Shown here one piece after another: positions 8,728 to 17,933 of a DNA stretch of 64,000 nt (positions are counted from its first letter, which is position 1; each line of letters starts with the position of its first letter). The notes under the pieces were generated by a model that saw only the letters and a list, made by a program, of their open reading frames with translations, was not told the origin of the DNA and searched no databases. The stretch spans positions 1 through 64,000 of the forward strand of contig BMVA01000023.1 in the NCBI GenBank assembly GCA_014650475.1, written 5' to 3'. The DNA comes from Streptomyces albogriseolus (GTDB taxonomy: Bacteria > Actinomycetota > Actinomycetes > Streptomycetales > Streptomycetaceae). The position numbers and the translations under genes were made by a program.

Positions 8728-9617
8728 TGTCCCTTCCCGGGCCGGCCCACCAGCCCTCGCCCCTGCACACCACCGCCAAGCGCGGCCGGCCGCCAGCCCC
8801 GATCTCCCCGGACGCAGGTCTCTCCCACTGCGCCTGGCTTGAGCCCGTCCGCAACTCTCTCTTCGCCAGCCGCCTTACCCTCGACGACCTCGTCGTGCGC
8901 TCCGGCTACTCCAAGACCCGTATCAGCCAGCTTCTGCGTGGCAACGACTACTACCCGCCCTGGGAGATCACCTTCAGCGTCACCCGCGCCCTGGGCCTGC
9001 CCACCCGGCCCCTGCGCCGCCTGTGGGCCGCGGCCGCCCGAGAAGCCCGCAAAGGAGACGACTGGATCAAGAACTGCATAGACCAGGTCGCACATCAGGG
9101 AGAGGAACCGCCCCTGCCCTACCAGGCCTTCACCGACGACGTGCGGAGCGTCTACACCGACTACGCCCGCGCTTTTCTCCTCACCGACCAACGCGCCCAC
9201 TGGGTCGTCTCCGAGGCCTTCGACATCCTCTGGGTCTGCTGGGACACCGCCACCGCCAGCGACAACCTCCACCGTTACGCCTGGCGCCTGCTGCGCTCCC
9301 GCGTCATGCTCCGCGCCCCCAGCCACCACGACGGCCGCCCCGACCTGCGCGCAGCCGTGTTCTCCACCCGCGAGGTCCACAACAACTTGACCGTCCCCGG
9401 GCACCTCGTGGTCCTCACCGAACTCGTCGACCTGTTCGACGCCATCACCCGACTGCCCGATGACCAGATGGACGCCACCGTCCTGCACTACCTGTGCGGA
9501 ACCCCCCACCAGGCCATCGCCCACGTCCTCGGCATCGCCCCCACCCTCACCCACGCCGTCGACCACCACGCCCGCGCCACCGTCGAAGCTCTCCTCACCA
9601 CCCCGACACCGGAGTGA
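8724..9617 (+). CDS. HTH regulator with sigma-region-4-like C-terminus
   Basis: 297 residues. An Xre-like helix-turn-helix lies at about 48-90 (LTLDDLVVRSGYSKTRISQL). The middle is all-helical, Trp/Tyr-rich and unknown. The end (LPDDQMDATVLHYLCGTPHQ, then IAHVLGIAPTLTHAVDHHAR) has the spacing of sigma-70 region 4.2 as in ECF factors. No region 2 is visible, so it is probably not a complete sigma factor. AGGAGG at 8711-8716 supports ATG 8724. It is coupled to a small membrane protein upstream and to an unknown protein downstream. Confidence 0.7.
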   Translation: MMSLPGPAHQPSPLHTTAKRGRPPAPISPDAGLSHCAWLEPVRNSLFASRLTLDDLVVRSGYSKTRISQLLRGNDYYPPWEITFSVTRALGLPTRPLRRLWAAAAREARKGDDWIKNCIDQVAHQGEEPPLPYQAFTDDVRSVYTDYARAFLLTDQRAHWVVSEAFDILWVCWDTATASDNLHRYAWRLLRSRVMLRAPSHHDGRPDLRAAVFSTREVHNNLTVPGHLVVLTELVDLFDAITRLPDDQMDATVLHYLCGTPHQAIAHVLGIAPTLTHAVDHHARATVEALLTTPTPE

Positions 9618-9628
9618 CCCTGCCCGCC

Positions 9629-10453
9629 ATGACTGCCATCGACCAGCTCCTCGCCCGCGCCCGCCTCCACCCCCAGCCCGACGTCCCCGACGACACCGTC
9701 CCCTACGAAGACACCCCCTATCCCGCCGACCCCCCAGCCCCCCAACATCCCTTCCACCCGAGCCCTCGCCACAAGGCCGCCGCCGGCCACCTGACCACCC
9801 TCTGCGAGACCGCCATCGCCACCGTCACTGAGAAATCCCTCACCTTCCTCAACGACCAGATGCCCGACCTGCACTCCGCCTGGCTCCTCGGCTGCGCCCT
9901 CCACGTCGCCGGCATCCCAGAAGGAGCCCGCTTCTGGTGGCAATACGCCGCCGGCGACCACCACGCCCCCGCCTGCTACTCCCTGTCCCTCTACCACGAG
10001 GCCTGCGGTGAGCAGTACGCCGCCGACTTCTACCGGCAGCAGGCTCACCGGGTCACAACAGCCTCCGACACCGACACCCTCACCGTCGTCGGCACCTGCC
10101 CACCGCAGACGATCAGCTTCGATGCCAGCCTCCCCACCGTCCTGCACACCCTCAACCGGCTCTGCGCCGGCCCCGGCACCCGTCAGCGAAAGCGCCACCG
10201 CATCGACGCGCTGACCAACTACGTTGCCGACACCGTCACCCGGCACTACACCCGTAACCCCGAAATCGAGATCCCCGTCCCCGAACCACGCTTTGCCGAG
10301 CGCGTTACATGGCTGCTGACCGCTACCTTGCCGTGGACGAAGCGAACCAGACCGTCCCGGCCCTCCCAGCCAGGGCTGCCTGCCCGCCGAACACCGCGCC
10401 CAAGTCACGGCCCGTCACTGACGACGAGCAGGAGCTGCCCATCAACAAGCTGA
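9629..10453 (+). CDS. Hypothetical protein downstream of HTH/sigma-like gene
   Basis: 274 residues from ATG 9629, 11 bases after the regulator stop, so likely in the same operon. The middle has helical repeats rich in Trp, Cys and His (LHSAWLLGCALHVAGIPEGA, then ARFWWQYAAGDHHAPACYSL), like tetratricopeptide/Sel1-type helices. The last 50 residues are Ser/Pro/Arg-rich. Over that stretch another frame (from ATG 10309) shows much better codon bias, so the true C-terminus may lie in that frame after a frameshift. No family assigned. Confidence 0.6.
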   Translation: MTAIDQLLARARLHPQPDVPDDTVPYEDTPYPADPPAPQHPFHPSPRHKAAAGHLTTLCETAIATVTEKSLTFLNDQMPDLHSAWLLGCALHVAGIPEGARFWWQYAAGDHHAPACYSLSLYHEACGEQYAADFYRQQAHRVTTASDTDTLTVVGTCPPQTISFDASLPTVLHTLNRLCAGPGTRQRKRHRIDALTNYVADTVTRHYTRNPEIEIPVPEPRFAERVTWLLTATLPWTKRTRPSRPSQPGLPARRTPRPSHGPSLTTSRSCPSTS

Positions 10454-10515
10454 AGGGGCAGCGGCTATCGCCTTCACGGCAATACGGGAGCCGGCGGAGT
10501 GCACTTGTTCCGTAG
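10309..10515 (+). CDS. Possible small gene or frameshifted tail of the preceding gene
   Basis: From ATG 10309 the frame reads MAADRYLAVDEANQTVPALP and continues acidic and ordinary-looking to about residue 50, with strong third-position GC. The overlapping frame of the upstream gene becomes low-complexity exactly here. Either a small gene overlaps the upstream 3' end, or a single indel near 10300 separates the body and tail of one gene. No ribosome binding site is evident, which favours the indel. Confidence 0.3.
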   Translation: MAADRYLAVDEANQTVPALPARAACPPNTAPKSRPVTDDEQELPINKLKGQRLSPSRQYGSRRSALVP

Positions 10516-11403
10516 GTGCGGTATTCCGGGACGGGCAGCGGCTGGCGCCCTGATGACCGAGCAAATTTGTTGGTCGCCGTTGCAGTCCGTCGGGGATGCT
10601 GCACGCCTGTTTGAGCGAGATGCTGCGGTCCAGACCGGGCGCTACAGGCGGATGCTGCCGATGTTGTTCAGCCGAGGCAGCAGGCGGAAGTTGAGCAGCT
10701 GGGTGAAGGCGAGCATCGCCCGGCACGCCGGTATGGAGGGCGCGCGGTGGACCTGCGTACGGCGAGGGTGGACGGTCTGGGGCGGCTTCCTCAGGTCGAG
10801 GGTTCGCCGGTCTTGTTCGGGGGATCTCGAGCCGTCAGGGGTGCCGAGGTAGGCGGCGAACACGTTGTAGGTGATGATCCGACTGCGTTCGCTGGCCGCG
10901 GCGGAGACGGCGCGCGGGCCGAGGAGGGCGTAGCGCTGGCGCAGTTCGCCGGCGACCGCCGCGGCGAGGTGCGCCGGCGCCTGGCTGCTCCAGCGCGGCG
11001 GGCAGCCCTTCGATCCCGAGGCTCCCGCCGGCCGGCAGGCGCGGCGGACCGCCTGGTGGGGCACGAGCACCCCGTCCTCGGCCAGGAGTCGGGCAGCAGT
11101 GTGCTGGAGACACTGGTGCCTGCGCTCGCCGAGTACAGGCTCGCGAGCCCGGTCAGGACGGCGAGCACACCACGTGGAATCCGGCAGCCGTGAACAACCC
11201 GGTGGGCGGCACGGCAGCTCCCCAGCGCTCCTGCGCCGGCCGGGCTGCTCAGGTGCAAGACAAGGCCAGCTCCCATGCACACTGCGCAGCGATCACTTTT
11301 CGTAGACGATCCCTCCGGAGCCGAGCCGGGGGTCACAACGCGTCGCTTGTCGTGACAGTGTGGTACCTGGTCAGTCGTGAGGTTTCAGCAAGGAGGACAG
11401 TAC
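10516..11403. other. Intergenic region without an assignable gene
   Basis: Several GC-rich open frames exist on both strands, but none has convincing start, codon pattern or family features. A minus-strand frame (about 10642-11110) has a short ordinary-looking stretch (RSRIITYNVFAAYLGTP) flanked by Arg/Pro/Ser-rich sequence and may be a remnant. The last bases carry AGGAGG (11391-11396) serving the next gene. Confidence 0.3.
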
Positions 11404-13272
11404 GTGGCAGCGCGGACGGGCGGCGTGCCTCAGCTGACCCGGGCGCATCGGGTTCTCATCGGCGTGGTCGTCTCCGGTGCCGTCGTCATCGCCGGGATCG
11501 GCTTCGCCGGTTCGTACGCGGCAGTGCGCGAACTGGCCCTGAAGAAGGGCTTCGGGAACTTCAGTTACGTCTTTCCGATCGGCATCGACGCGGGCATCTG
11601 CGTCCTGCTGGCGCTGGATCTGCTGCTGACGTGGATCCGTATCCCGTTCCCGCTGCTGCGGCAGACGGCGTGGCTGCTGACGGCGGCCACGATCGCCTTC
11701 AACGGCGCGGCGGCCTGGCCTGATCCGCTCGGTGTGGGCATGCACGGTGTGATCCCCGTGCTGTTCGTGGTCTCGGTGGAGGCCGCCCGGCACGCGATCG
11801 GCCGGATCGCCGACATCACCGCCGACAAACACATGGAGGGCGTCCGGCTCACCCGCTGGCTGCTCTCGCCCGTGCCGACGTTCCTGCTGTGGCGGCGCAT
11901 GAAGCTGTGGGAGCTGCGCTCCTACGAGCAGGTCATCAAGCTCGAGCAGGAGCGGCTGGTCTACCAGGCACGCCTGCGCTCCCGCTTCGGCCGCGCCTGG
12001 CGCCGCAAGGCGCCCGTGGAGTCCCTGATGCCGCTGCGGCTGGCCCGCTACGGCGTCCCCCTGGCGCAGACCGCCCCGGCAGGCCTCGCGGCCGCCGGCA
12101 TCGACGAACCACCGGACCTCTTCACCGTCGAACGGATCCCCCCACCCGCCGACCAACCGGACGACACCACACCCAGCGCCACACCGGACGACAAGCCGAC
12201 ACCGGCGGAGATCACACAGGCACCCCCGGCACAAAACCCGGCAGCGGCGCCCGAAGGACCACGCGCCGCGGCGGCCGCCAGCGGGGAAGACGCCGAGCGG
12301 TTCACCGACGCCTACCAGGCATTCCTCACGCGCTACCAGGTCGAACCGACACCCAAGCAGTGGGCTTCCTGGCTGCGCGACGTGTACGGCATCACCACAG
12401 CAGCAGGAGACCCCCTCTCCGACGACCAGGTACAGCCCCTCCTTTTGGCCCTTCAGGAGCGTTACGCGGCACCGGTCGCAGAACCGGCAGTCTCCGAAGG
12501 GCCGGAGCCAGCCGACGCATCCGCCGACTGGTACGACTACTTCCACAACGCCTGGCGCGCCTACGCCGATGAGCATGGAACGTTCCCGGACGCCGACGCC
12601 CTGGCGGCCTTCGTCTACCAGCGGGATGCCGTCACCGGGCAGGGAGGACGTCCCATCAGCGGCGACGATCTGGCCGGCTACGTCGACCGCTTCCAGGAAC
12701 AGGAGTCCGCCGGCGGACAGGATGCCGGAGCGCCAGCCGACGATTCCGAGGGGCAGGACACGGACGGAGCCCCCGCACCGCAGGAGCCCGAGACGGTCCC
12801 GGTGGGGGCGCAGGCAGCTAAGGAGATGCGCAGCTCCCGGGTGGATGCGCTCATCGACGACTCGCTGCCAGAACAGGATTCCTCAACCGCGGAGAAACCC
12901 GTCCTGACCACCGCCGACGGCTACTACCTCGGGTGGATGGAGTACCAGGCCGAGCATGGCGTCGAGCCCACCGCCGAGGAACTGTCTGTCCACCTCGCGC
13001 AGCACGGGATCTACGGTCGCGGCGGGAAACCGGTTAGCCCGGCGAACCTGCGCCGCTACTTCCTGCCCTCGCGCGTCTACAACGTCTGGGCCGAACACCG
13101 GACGGCCGGCGAGAACCCTGCTGCGGGCTCAGTCGCGCAGCACTGCGCGGCCCAAGGGATCACTGGCCAGTACAACAAGCCCATTACCACCGCCTACATC
13201 ACCGAGCACGCCGACGAATTCGAACGACGTTGGCAGGCCCTCGTCCACCATCATGCAGGCGCCCAGCACTGA
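11404..13272 (+). CDS. SpdB-like DUF2637 membrane protein with repeat-rich C-terminus
   Basis: 622 residues. GTG 11404 is chosen because AGGAGG ends 7 bases upstream. The N-terminal third is a DUF2637-type four-TM domain (TRAHRVLIGVVVSGAVVIAG; FPIGIDAGICVLLALDLLLT) followed by a basic stretch (LLWRRMKLWELRSYEQVIKL). In Streptomyces plasmids such SpdB proteins assist intramycelial plasmid spread. The acidic C-terminal part holds about four diverged helical repeats of about 60 residues, each with a Trp/Tyr at the start, a GxxP turn and an end like GIYGRGGKPVS or GITGQYNKPIT. These resemble small winged-helix modules. Membrane location inferred. Good evidence of plasmid/ICE ancestry. Confidence 0.75.
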   Translation: MAARTGGVPQLTRAHRVLIGVVVSGAVVIAGIGFAGSYAAVRELALKKGFGNFSYVFPIGIDAGICVLLALDLLLTWIRIPFPLLRQTAWLLTAATIAFNGAAAWPDPLGVGMHGVIPVLFVVSVEAARHAIGRIADITADKHMEGVRLTRWLLSPVPTFLLWRRMKLWELRSYEQVIKLEQERLVYQARLRSRFGRAWRRKAPVESLMPLRLARYGVPLAQTAPAGLAAAGIDEPPDLFTVERIPPPADQPDDTTPSATPDDKPTPAEITQAPPAQNPAAAPEGPRAAAAASGEDAERFTDAYQAFLTRYQVEPTPKQWASWLRDVYGITTAAGDPLSDDQVQPLLLALQERYAAPVAEPAVSEGPEPADASADWYDYFHNAWRAYADEHGTFPDADALAAFVYQRDAVTGQGGRPISGDDLAGYVDRFQEQESAGGQDAGAPADDSEGQDTDGAPAPQEPETVPVGAQAAKEMRSSRVDALIDDSLPEQDSSTAEKPVLTTADGYYLGWMEYQAEHGVEPTAEELSVHLAQHGIYGRGGKPVSPANLRRYFLPSRVYNVWAEHRTAGENPAAGSVAQHCAAQGITGQYNKPITTAYITEHADEFERRWQALVHHHAGAQH

Positions 13273-13669
13273 TAGCGCTGTACAGATGCGGAACAGGTCG
13301 CGGAGCAGCGCGTGCGGCAGGCGGAGCATCGCGCGAAGGAAGCGCGGAACAAGGCCGCGAATCTGTGGCCGCGAAGCTCGATGCGCGAGGGCCGCGTGCC
13401 CGAGGTCTGCCAGCCGGCCCCGCTGCGAAGTACGGAACCGCCAGCCCTTGGGGGCGATGCCCCCCAGGCCGGCGGCTAGCCGAGGCGGTGGGGTCCCGGA
13501 CGGAAGGGAAGCCAAACGGGGCCCCGCTGACGGCACCGCCACCATGACACGCTCCAGCCACTTGTGCCACCAGCCGCGCACCGGCGTCTGATACGACGAT
13601 TGCCGCCATCCGGGGGGCGTAATGCCGGATCCCAAGACGGCGGCCGCGCGGGCTCGCTATCACCTGGGC
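13273..13669. other. Intergenic region with a start-less coding-like frame
   Basis: Directly after the stop of the SpdB-like gene and in the same frame, 13276-13479 is open and reads as a charged helix (AEQVAEQRVRQAEHRAKEAR) and an ordinary tail. It lacks a convincing start codon. It could be a former extension of the upstream protein or the end of a deleted gene. The rest holds nothing recognised. Confidence 0.3.
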
Positions 13670-14329
13670 ATGATCAGAATTCTGATGCGCGGCCTCTGTG
13701 CTGCCGCGCTCGCCCTCACGCCCCTCGCCAACCCCGCGCCCGTGCACGCTGCCGAGACCCTGCCGCTCGCGGAGGCCGTGGCCAGCCTGCAGCCAGCCGT
13801 CGAGTCCCGCGACGGCTACAGCCGCTCGGCATTCCGGCACTGGAACACGGGCGACGATCCCGCAGACGGCTGCAACACCCGCAATGAGGTGCTCCTGGAC
13901 GAAGCCGTGGAGCCGCCGGAGGTCGGCGACGGCTGCCGTCTGACCGGTGGGCGCTGGTGGTCCTACTACGACTCGACGTGGGTGAGGTCTGCGTCCGGGC
14001 TGGACATCGACCACATGGTGCCGCTCGCCGAGGCGTGGGACAGCGGCGCATACGCGTGGACGTCGGCCCGCCGCGAGGCCTACGCCAACGACCAGGGCTC
14101 GCCCGTCAGCCTGGTCGCGGTGACGGCGCGCTCGAACCGCAGCAAGTCTGACCAGGACCCGGCCGAGTGGCTGCCGCCGGTCGCCGATGTCCACTGCCGC
14201 TACGTGGTCGAGTGGGTGGGCACCAAGCTGCGCTGGTCGCTCACCGCCGACGAGGTGGAGGTCGCCGCGCTGAACCAGGTAGCACAGTCCTGTGAGGGCT
14301 GGTCAGTGACGTACGAGCCTGCCGCATGA
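13670..14329 (+). CDS. Secreted HNH endonuclease (GmrSD/DUF1524-type)
   Basis: 219 residues from ATG 13670 (an upstream ATG at 13622 would bury the signal peptide). Signal peptide: MIRILMRGLCAAALALTPLA ending near AHAAE. The core LDIDHMVPLAEAWDSGA, followed by SNRSKSDQDPAEWLPP, is the DHxxPL...N..K..K.P.EWLP pattern of secreted actinobacterial HNH/GmrSD-type nucleases. A Cys pair-rich body fits an extracellular protein. Likely degrades extracellular or competitor DNA. Convergent with the long minus-strand transfer operon; it could be element cargo. Confidence 0.88.
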   Translation: MIRILMRGLCAAALALTPLANPAPVHAAETLPLAEAVASLQPAVESRDGYSRSAFRHWNTGDDPADGCNTRNEVLLDEAVEPPEVGDGCRLTGGRWWSYYDSTWVRSASGLDIDHMVPLAEAWDSGAYAWTSARREAYANDQGSPVSLVAVTARSNRSKSDQDPAEWLPPVADVHCRYVVEWVGTKLRWSLTADEVEVAALNQVAQSCEGWSVTYEPAA

Positions 14330-14457
14330 CCATCACGGCCCCACGCCTGCGGCGGGACCGCTCAGCGTGGCGGATGTGGCAGTTACCAGGGCGATGAGCC
14401 TCGTCGGCTCTGGCAGGGCCGGTTCCCTTCGATTTCTCCCTGCCGCACCCTAATTAT

Positions 14458-14470
14458 CCAACTTTGTTGG
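14458..14470. terminator. Short palindrome between convergent genes
   Basis: CCAAC-TTT-GTTGG in the 177-base gap between the HNH nuclease and the end of the minus-strand operon. The 5-bp stem is short; it is a possible bidirectional terminator or a protein site. Confidence 0.3.
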
Positions 14471-14506
14471 TATCCGGCGGTACCTCTCCTGCCGCCGGAG
14501 CGGCGC

Positions 14507-17500
14507 TCACAGGGTTTTGCGGGCGCTACTGTCGGCGTTGTTGAGGAGTTCGGTGATGAGCTGCTCGGTTTCCGTCTCCAGGGAGCAGTCGAGTTCGCGG
14601 TTGATTTGTTGGATGCGGGTGATCGCGGTGTGGAGTCCTTGCCGGTTTCCGGCGGCGTGTTCGAGGCGGCACCAGTCGCGGTAGAGGAGTTCGGCGGTGT
14701 GGTCGACATCGAGGCCGGTGGTGACGGCGTGGCGGGCGGCGCTGAGGTTTTGGTAGGGGCCGGGGGAAGTTCGGTAGGTGGCCACGGTGTGCGCGACGTC
14801 GATGATGCGGGTGGTCATCTCCTGCTGGTAGGGCTCAGCCCACGGCAGTGGGGCGCCACCGAACGGCCTGCCGCGTACGAGTGAGAGTGCCTTCTCCAAG
14901 TCGGGGAGGCCGGCGGGGCCTGTGGGCAGGGCGTGTTCGACGAGCTGCAGGAACCGGGTCCAGTCGCATCGCACGGCGGGGGAGAGGCGGTAGGGGTCTT
15001 GGCCGGTTTTGCGGCGTGGCACGTAGGGGTTGCCGTCGGGATCGTTGCCCAGCGAGCGGCGCAGGCCCTGCATGCGGGCGTTGAGGGTGTTCAGGTGCCA
15101 GGGGTTGGCGGGGTCCATGTCGGCGCACAGGGTCTCGGAGCTGCGCCCGGGCCGGAAGAACAGAAGCGTGGCGAGTTGCGCGAGCCGGGGGCCGTGGCCG
15201 GTGCCGGCCACTCCGGTCACCTCGATGGGACCCAGGACCCGGATCTCCGGCGCGTTCGGGTCCTGGGCCCTACCTCCGACCGCTCCCGCCTGCGCCACCG
15301 TGCTCGCTGCGCTGGCCGTCGGTCCTGTGTCGGACCCACGGGACGGCGCAGTGAGGGTGGTTGGAGTATCCGTGCCCAGGGAGCGTTCCGCTTGAGTCTG
15401 GGGCGTCGCTGCGGGTTCGGGCAGAAGGCGGAGACCTGCCGGATCGGTGGCGGCGGCGAGCAAGGCCGGGAAGACCTCGTCACCTGCCTGCGCGTCCTGC
15501 GCCACCGCGTCGCCTGACTCCGCCGCAACGGGTCCTGGCGCGACCGGCTGCGCCTCTTGCTCGCTCTGCTCCACGCTGGTGGGCTCGGCCGGGACGTCCT
15601 TCCATGCCCCCTCGGCCTCATGGGCGGGCTGCGCGGCCACCTTCAGCGCGGTGGTGATCTGGAGGTAGGCGGCGTGCTCCAGGCGCTGGACCGTAACCTG
15701 GTGGCCGGCGGTCTCGAGGGTCTGGGGGGTGCTGAGGGAAGCGTTGAGGATCTCCGCGTCGGGGAAGTGCGGGGCAGCCGTGCTGGCCGGGGCCACCAGG
15801 GTGACCGGGACGTCGCCGGCCTTGTCGATGACGTCGGCGAACTCCCAGGCGGTGTCGGCATCCAGGACCGACGCGCACAGCAGCAGGTAGGGCTGATGCT
15901 GGCTGTCGGGCAGTTGATGGGCTTCCAGGAGCCGCTCGGTCAAGTCCCGCAGCGCGTGCGCGGGCTGGCGCATGTGGGCGATCCGCGCGGTGGGCAGCAG
16001 CTGCGGCAGATCCTCGCCGAACCCGACGGTGACGACTTCGACGTCGCTCGCCCATGGGCTCATGGCGAGCTCCATAGCCAGTGAGGTGCACACCTCGGTG
16101 ACGTGCACGGGGTTGCCGTCCAGCAGCAGAGCAGAGGTCCGGGCGAGATTGAGCAGCACCAGGTCCCCCGTCTCGGTGCTGCCGATGGTGACCAGGCCCG
16201 GGCAGGGAGCCGGCACGTCACGGGCGGCGTCCTCGTCCAGGAGGGCGGCATCCGCGTCCAGAACCCACCACCCGTCCCCGTCCGGCACGAACGGTGCCAG
16301 CGGCTTATAGGAGAGGTCCTCGGGCAGTACGTGGAGGGTGCGGGCCCCAATCCGCGAGGCCCGCACCACCGGCACCCCTGCTCCGCCCTCCTGCCGGGCT
16401 GTCTGGTGGGCCATAGTCCGCAGGGCCACGTCCAGGCGCGCGGCACCGCCGGGTTCGGCGGCCGCCGCCAGCTGCGCCTCGGCCGGGGAGGTCTCGCCGG
16501 CGATAGCGATCGTCTCGCCGGGCTTGCGGCGGCGCCGCTGCAGCGTGCGGCGCAGGGCGAGCGCGCCGGTGACGGCAGCGGCCAGCAGTGCCCCGGCCCC
16601 GAACACGATGCGCAAGTTCAGCGGTTGGTCGGTCCGGGCCGACGCTGGCGCGGCGGGGTCGGTGGAGGTGGCTGTGGTCTCGGGCGTCTGCGCCGGCGAG
16701 GTCGGCGTAGACGACGCGGACGGCGAGATGGAGGGAGCACTGGTGCTGGGCCGCGGCATCGCCGGAGCCGTTGCGGAGGGGGAGCGCTGCGGGCTTGGCT
16801 GTGCGGCAGATGGACTGCCCGGCGAGGCGGGAGACGGCGAGCTCGCAGGGGGCAGGGCCTGGTTCGGCACGGGCGTCTGCCTAGGGTCCGGAGCTGGCCT
16901 GTCCGGCGTCTGAGCAAACGGGGGTGTGCGCTCTTGGCGGTCCGACTCGCCGGGTGAGGGAGGCGTCTGTGCGTGCTGGCCGGGCACGGTGATCTGCTGC
17001 CCCGGGTAGATGACGTCCGGGTCGGTGACGGCGGGCAGATCATCCGGTTGTGGTTTGCCGCGGCTGGCGGCGAACACGGTGGGCCACGCGATGCTGTCAC
17101 CGAGTTCCTCCTCGGCGATCTTTGACAGGGTGTCGCCCTCATCGACAGTGACGACGTGCACGCTGGCCTCGTCGTCGGCGGTCGTGCTGGCGGTCATCTG
17201 GGTGCGGTTGCCGTCTGCGACAGCGTGGTCGGCTGGCATCCGCAACTGCCAGCCGGGTTGCAGGAAGGTGTTCGACTGGAAGACCTGGCCGCCGTCCATG
17301 GTGTGGCCCTCGTTCAGGGTGGCGATCTGGCGCCACCTCTCGCCGTCCCCGAGGTGCTGTTCGGCGATGCTCCACAGGCTCTCTCCCGCCTGGACGGTAT
17401 GCACCGGCGTCGCCGACGCCTTCCCGGAGCCCGGCGGCACCTGCTGGGTGGACGACTGCCCGGAGGCTTGCTGGCCGTCGGCCTGCCCGGGCAGTCGGGT

Positions 17501-17920
17501 CGCGGTTGCCGTGGTCGCCGCTTTCGCGTCGGAGGCGAGAGCGGAACTGGTGGGCAGCAGTACGAGGATGCTGCCGATGAGCGCTGCGGCAGCCCGCTGC
17601 GACGCACCGAACCCGCGCGGCACCCGCCAGGTATGCCCGCGCAGTTGTGCGACCAGCTCCCGCGCCGCACAGAACGCGAACTGGAACCAGCCGACCCAGC
17701 CGACGACGAGCAGCAGCGCCAGGAACGCGGCTCCCGTGTCCTGCCGGTCCAGCAGATGCGCCAGGTCGTCGTGGGTGGCAGCCCAGATGACCGGACTCGC
17801 CCAGGAGAGCAGCAGCGGCAGCCCGCCAAGTGCGCCGGTCAGGACGAGCAGGCTCACGATGGCCTTGATCACTCGTGCCAAACGGCCTGCTGCTGTGGCG
17901 GAGGCGTGGGCGTGGCGCAT
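14507..17920 (-). CDS. Membrane protein with two LysM domains and a BTAD-like domain
   Basis: 1137 residues. N-terminal TM segments at about 18-40 and 63-84, another at about 110-130, then two LysM modules (about 173-229, VHTVQAGESLWSIAEQHLGD; about 254-313, VVTVDEGDTLSKIAEEELGD), a Pro/Ser/Thr linker to about 430, a TM at about 437-456, and a large cytoplasmic part. The end (EIRVLGPIEVTG...) resembles the winged-helix/TPR bacterial transcriptional activator domain of SARP-like proteins (LNARMQGLRRSLG, AARHAVTTGLDVDHTAELLY). It is the last gene of the tad operon. It may couple peptidoglycan contact to a cytoplasmic output; that role is inference. GC-rich linker length is unusual. Confidence 0.82.
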   Translation of the reverse strand: MRHAHASATAAGRLARVIKAIVSLLVLTGALGGLPLLLSWASPVIWAATHDDLAHLLDRQDTGAAFLALLLVVGWVGWFQFAFCAARELVAQLRGHTWRVPRGFGASQRAAAALIGSILVLLPTSSALASDAKAATTATATRLPGQADGQQASGQSSTQQVPPGSGKASATPVHTVQAGESLWSIAEQHLGDGERWRQIATLNEGHTMDGGQVFQSNTFLQPGWQLRMPADHAVADGNRTQMTASTTADDEASVHVVTVDEGDTLSKIAEEELGDSIAWPTVFAASRGKPQPDDLPAVTDPDVIYPGQQITVPGQHAQTPPSPGESDRQERTPPFAQTPDRPAPDPRQTPVPNQALPPASSPSPASPGSPSAAQPSPQRSPSATAPAMPRPSTSAPSISPSASSTPTSPAQTPETTATSTDPAAPASARTDQPLNLRIVFGAGALLAAAVTGALALRRTLQRRRRKPGETIAIAGETSPAEAQLAAAAEPGGAARLDVALRTMAHQTARQEGGAGVPVVRASRIGARTLHVLPEDLSYKPLAPFVPDGDGWWVLDADAALLDEDAARDVPAPCPGLVTIGSTETGDLVLLNLARTSALLLDGNPVHVTEVCTSLAMELAMSPWASDVEVVTVGFGEDLPQLLPTARIAHMRQPAHALRDLTERLLEAHQLPDSQHQPYLLLCASVLDADTAWEFADVIDKAGDVPVTLVAPASTAAPHFPDAEILNASLSTPQTLETAGHQVTVQRLEHAAYLQITTALKVAAQPAHEAEGAWKDVPAEPTSVEQSEQEAQPVAPGPVAAESGDAVAQDAQAGDEVFPALLAAATDPAGLRLLPEPAATPQTQAERSLGTDTPTTLTAPSRGSDTGPTASAASTVAQAGAVGGRAQDPNAPEIRVLGPIEVTGVAGTGHGPRLAQLATLLFFRPGRSSETLCADMDPANPWHLNTLNARMQGLRRSLGNDPDGNPYVPRRKTGQDPYRLSPAVRCDWTRFLQLVEHALPTGPAGLPDLEKALSLVRGRPFGGAPLPWAEPYQQEMTTRIIDVAHTVATYRTSPGPYQNLSAARHAVTTGLDVDHTAELLYRDWCRLEHAAGNRQGLHTAITRIQQINRELDCSLETETEQLITELLNNADSSARKTL

Positions 17921-17933
17921 CAGGGATTTTCCT

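Noticed and set aside
9494-9628. Upstream extension of the gene at 9629
   Set aside because: It would lie inside the previous gene in a shadow frame (Pro/Arg-rich); ATG 9629 is the first sensible start.
10642-11280. Minus-strand frame with a short ordered patch
   Set aside because: Mostly Arg/Pro/Ser-rich, no start context, and no family recognised; left as intergenic.
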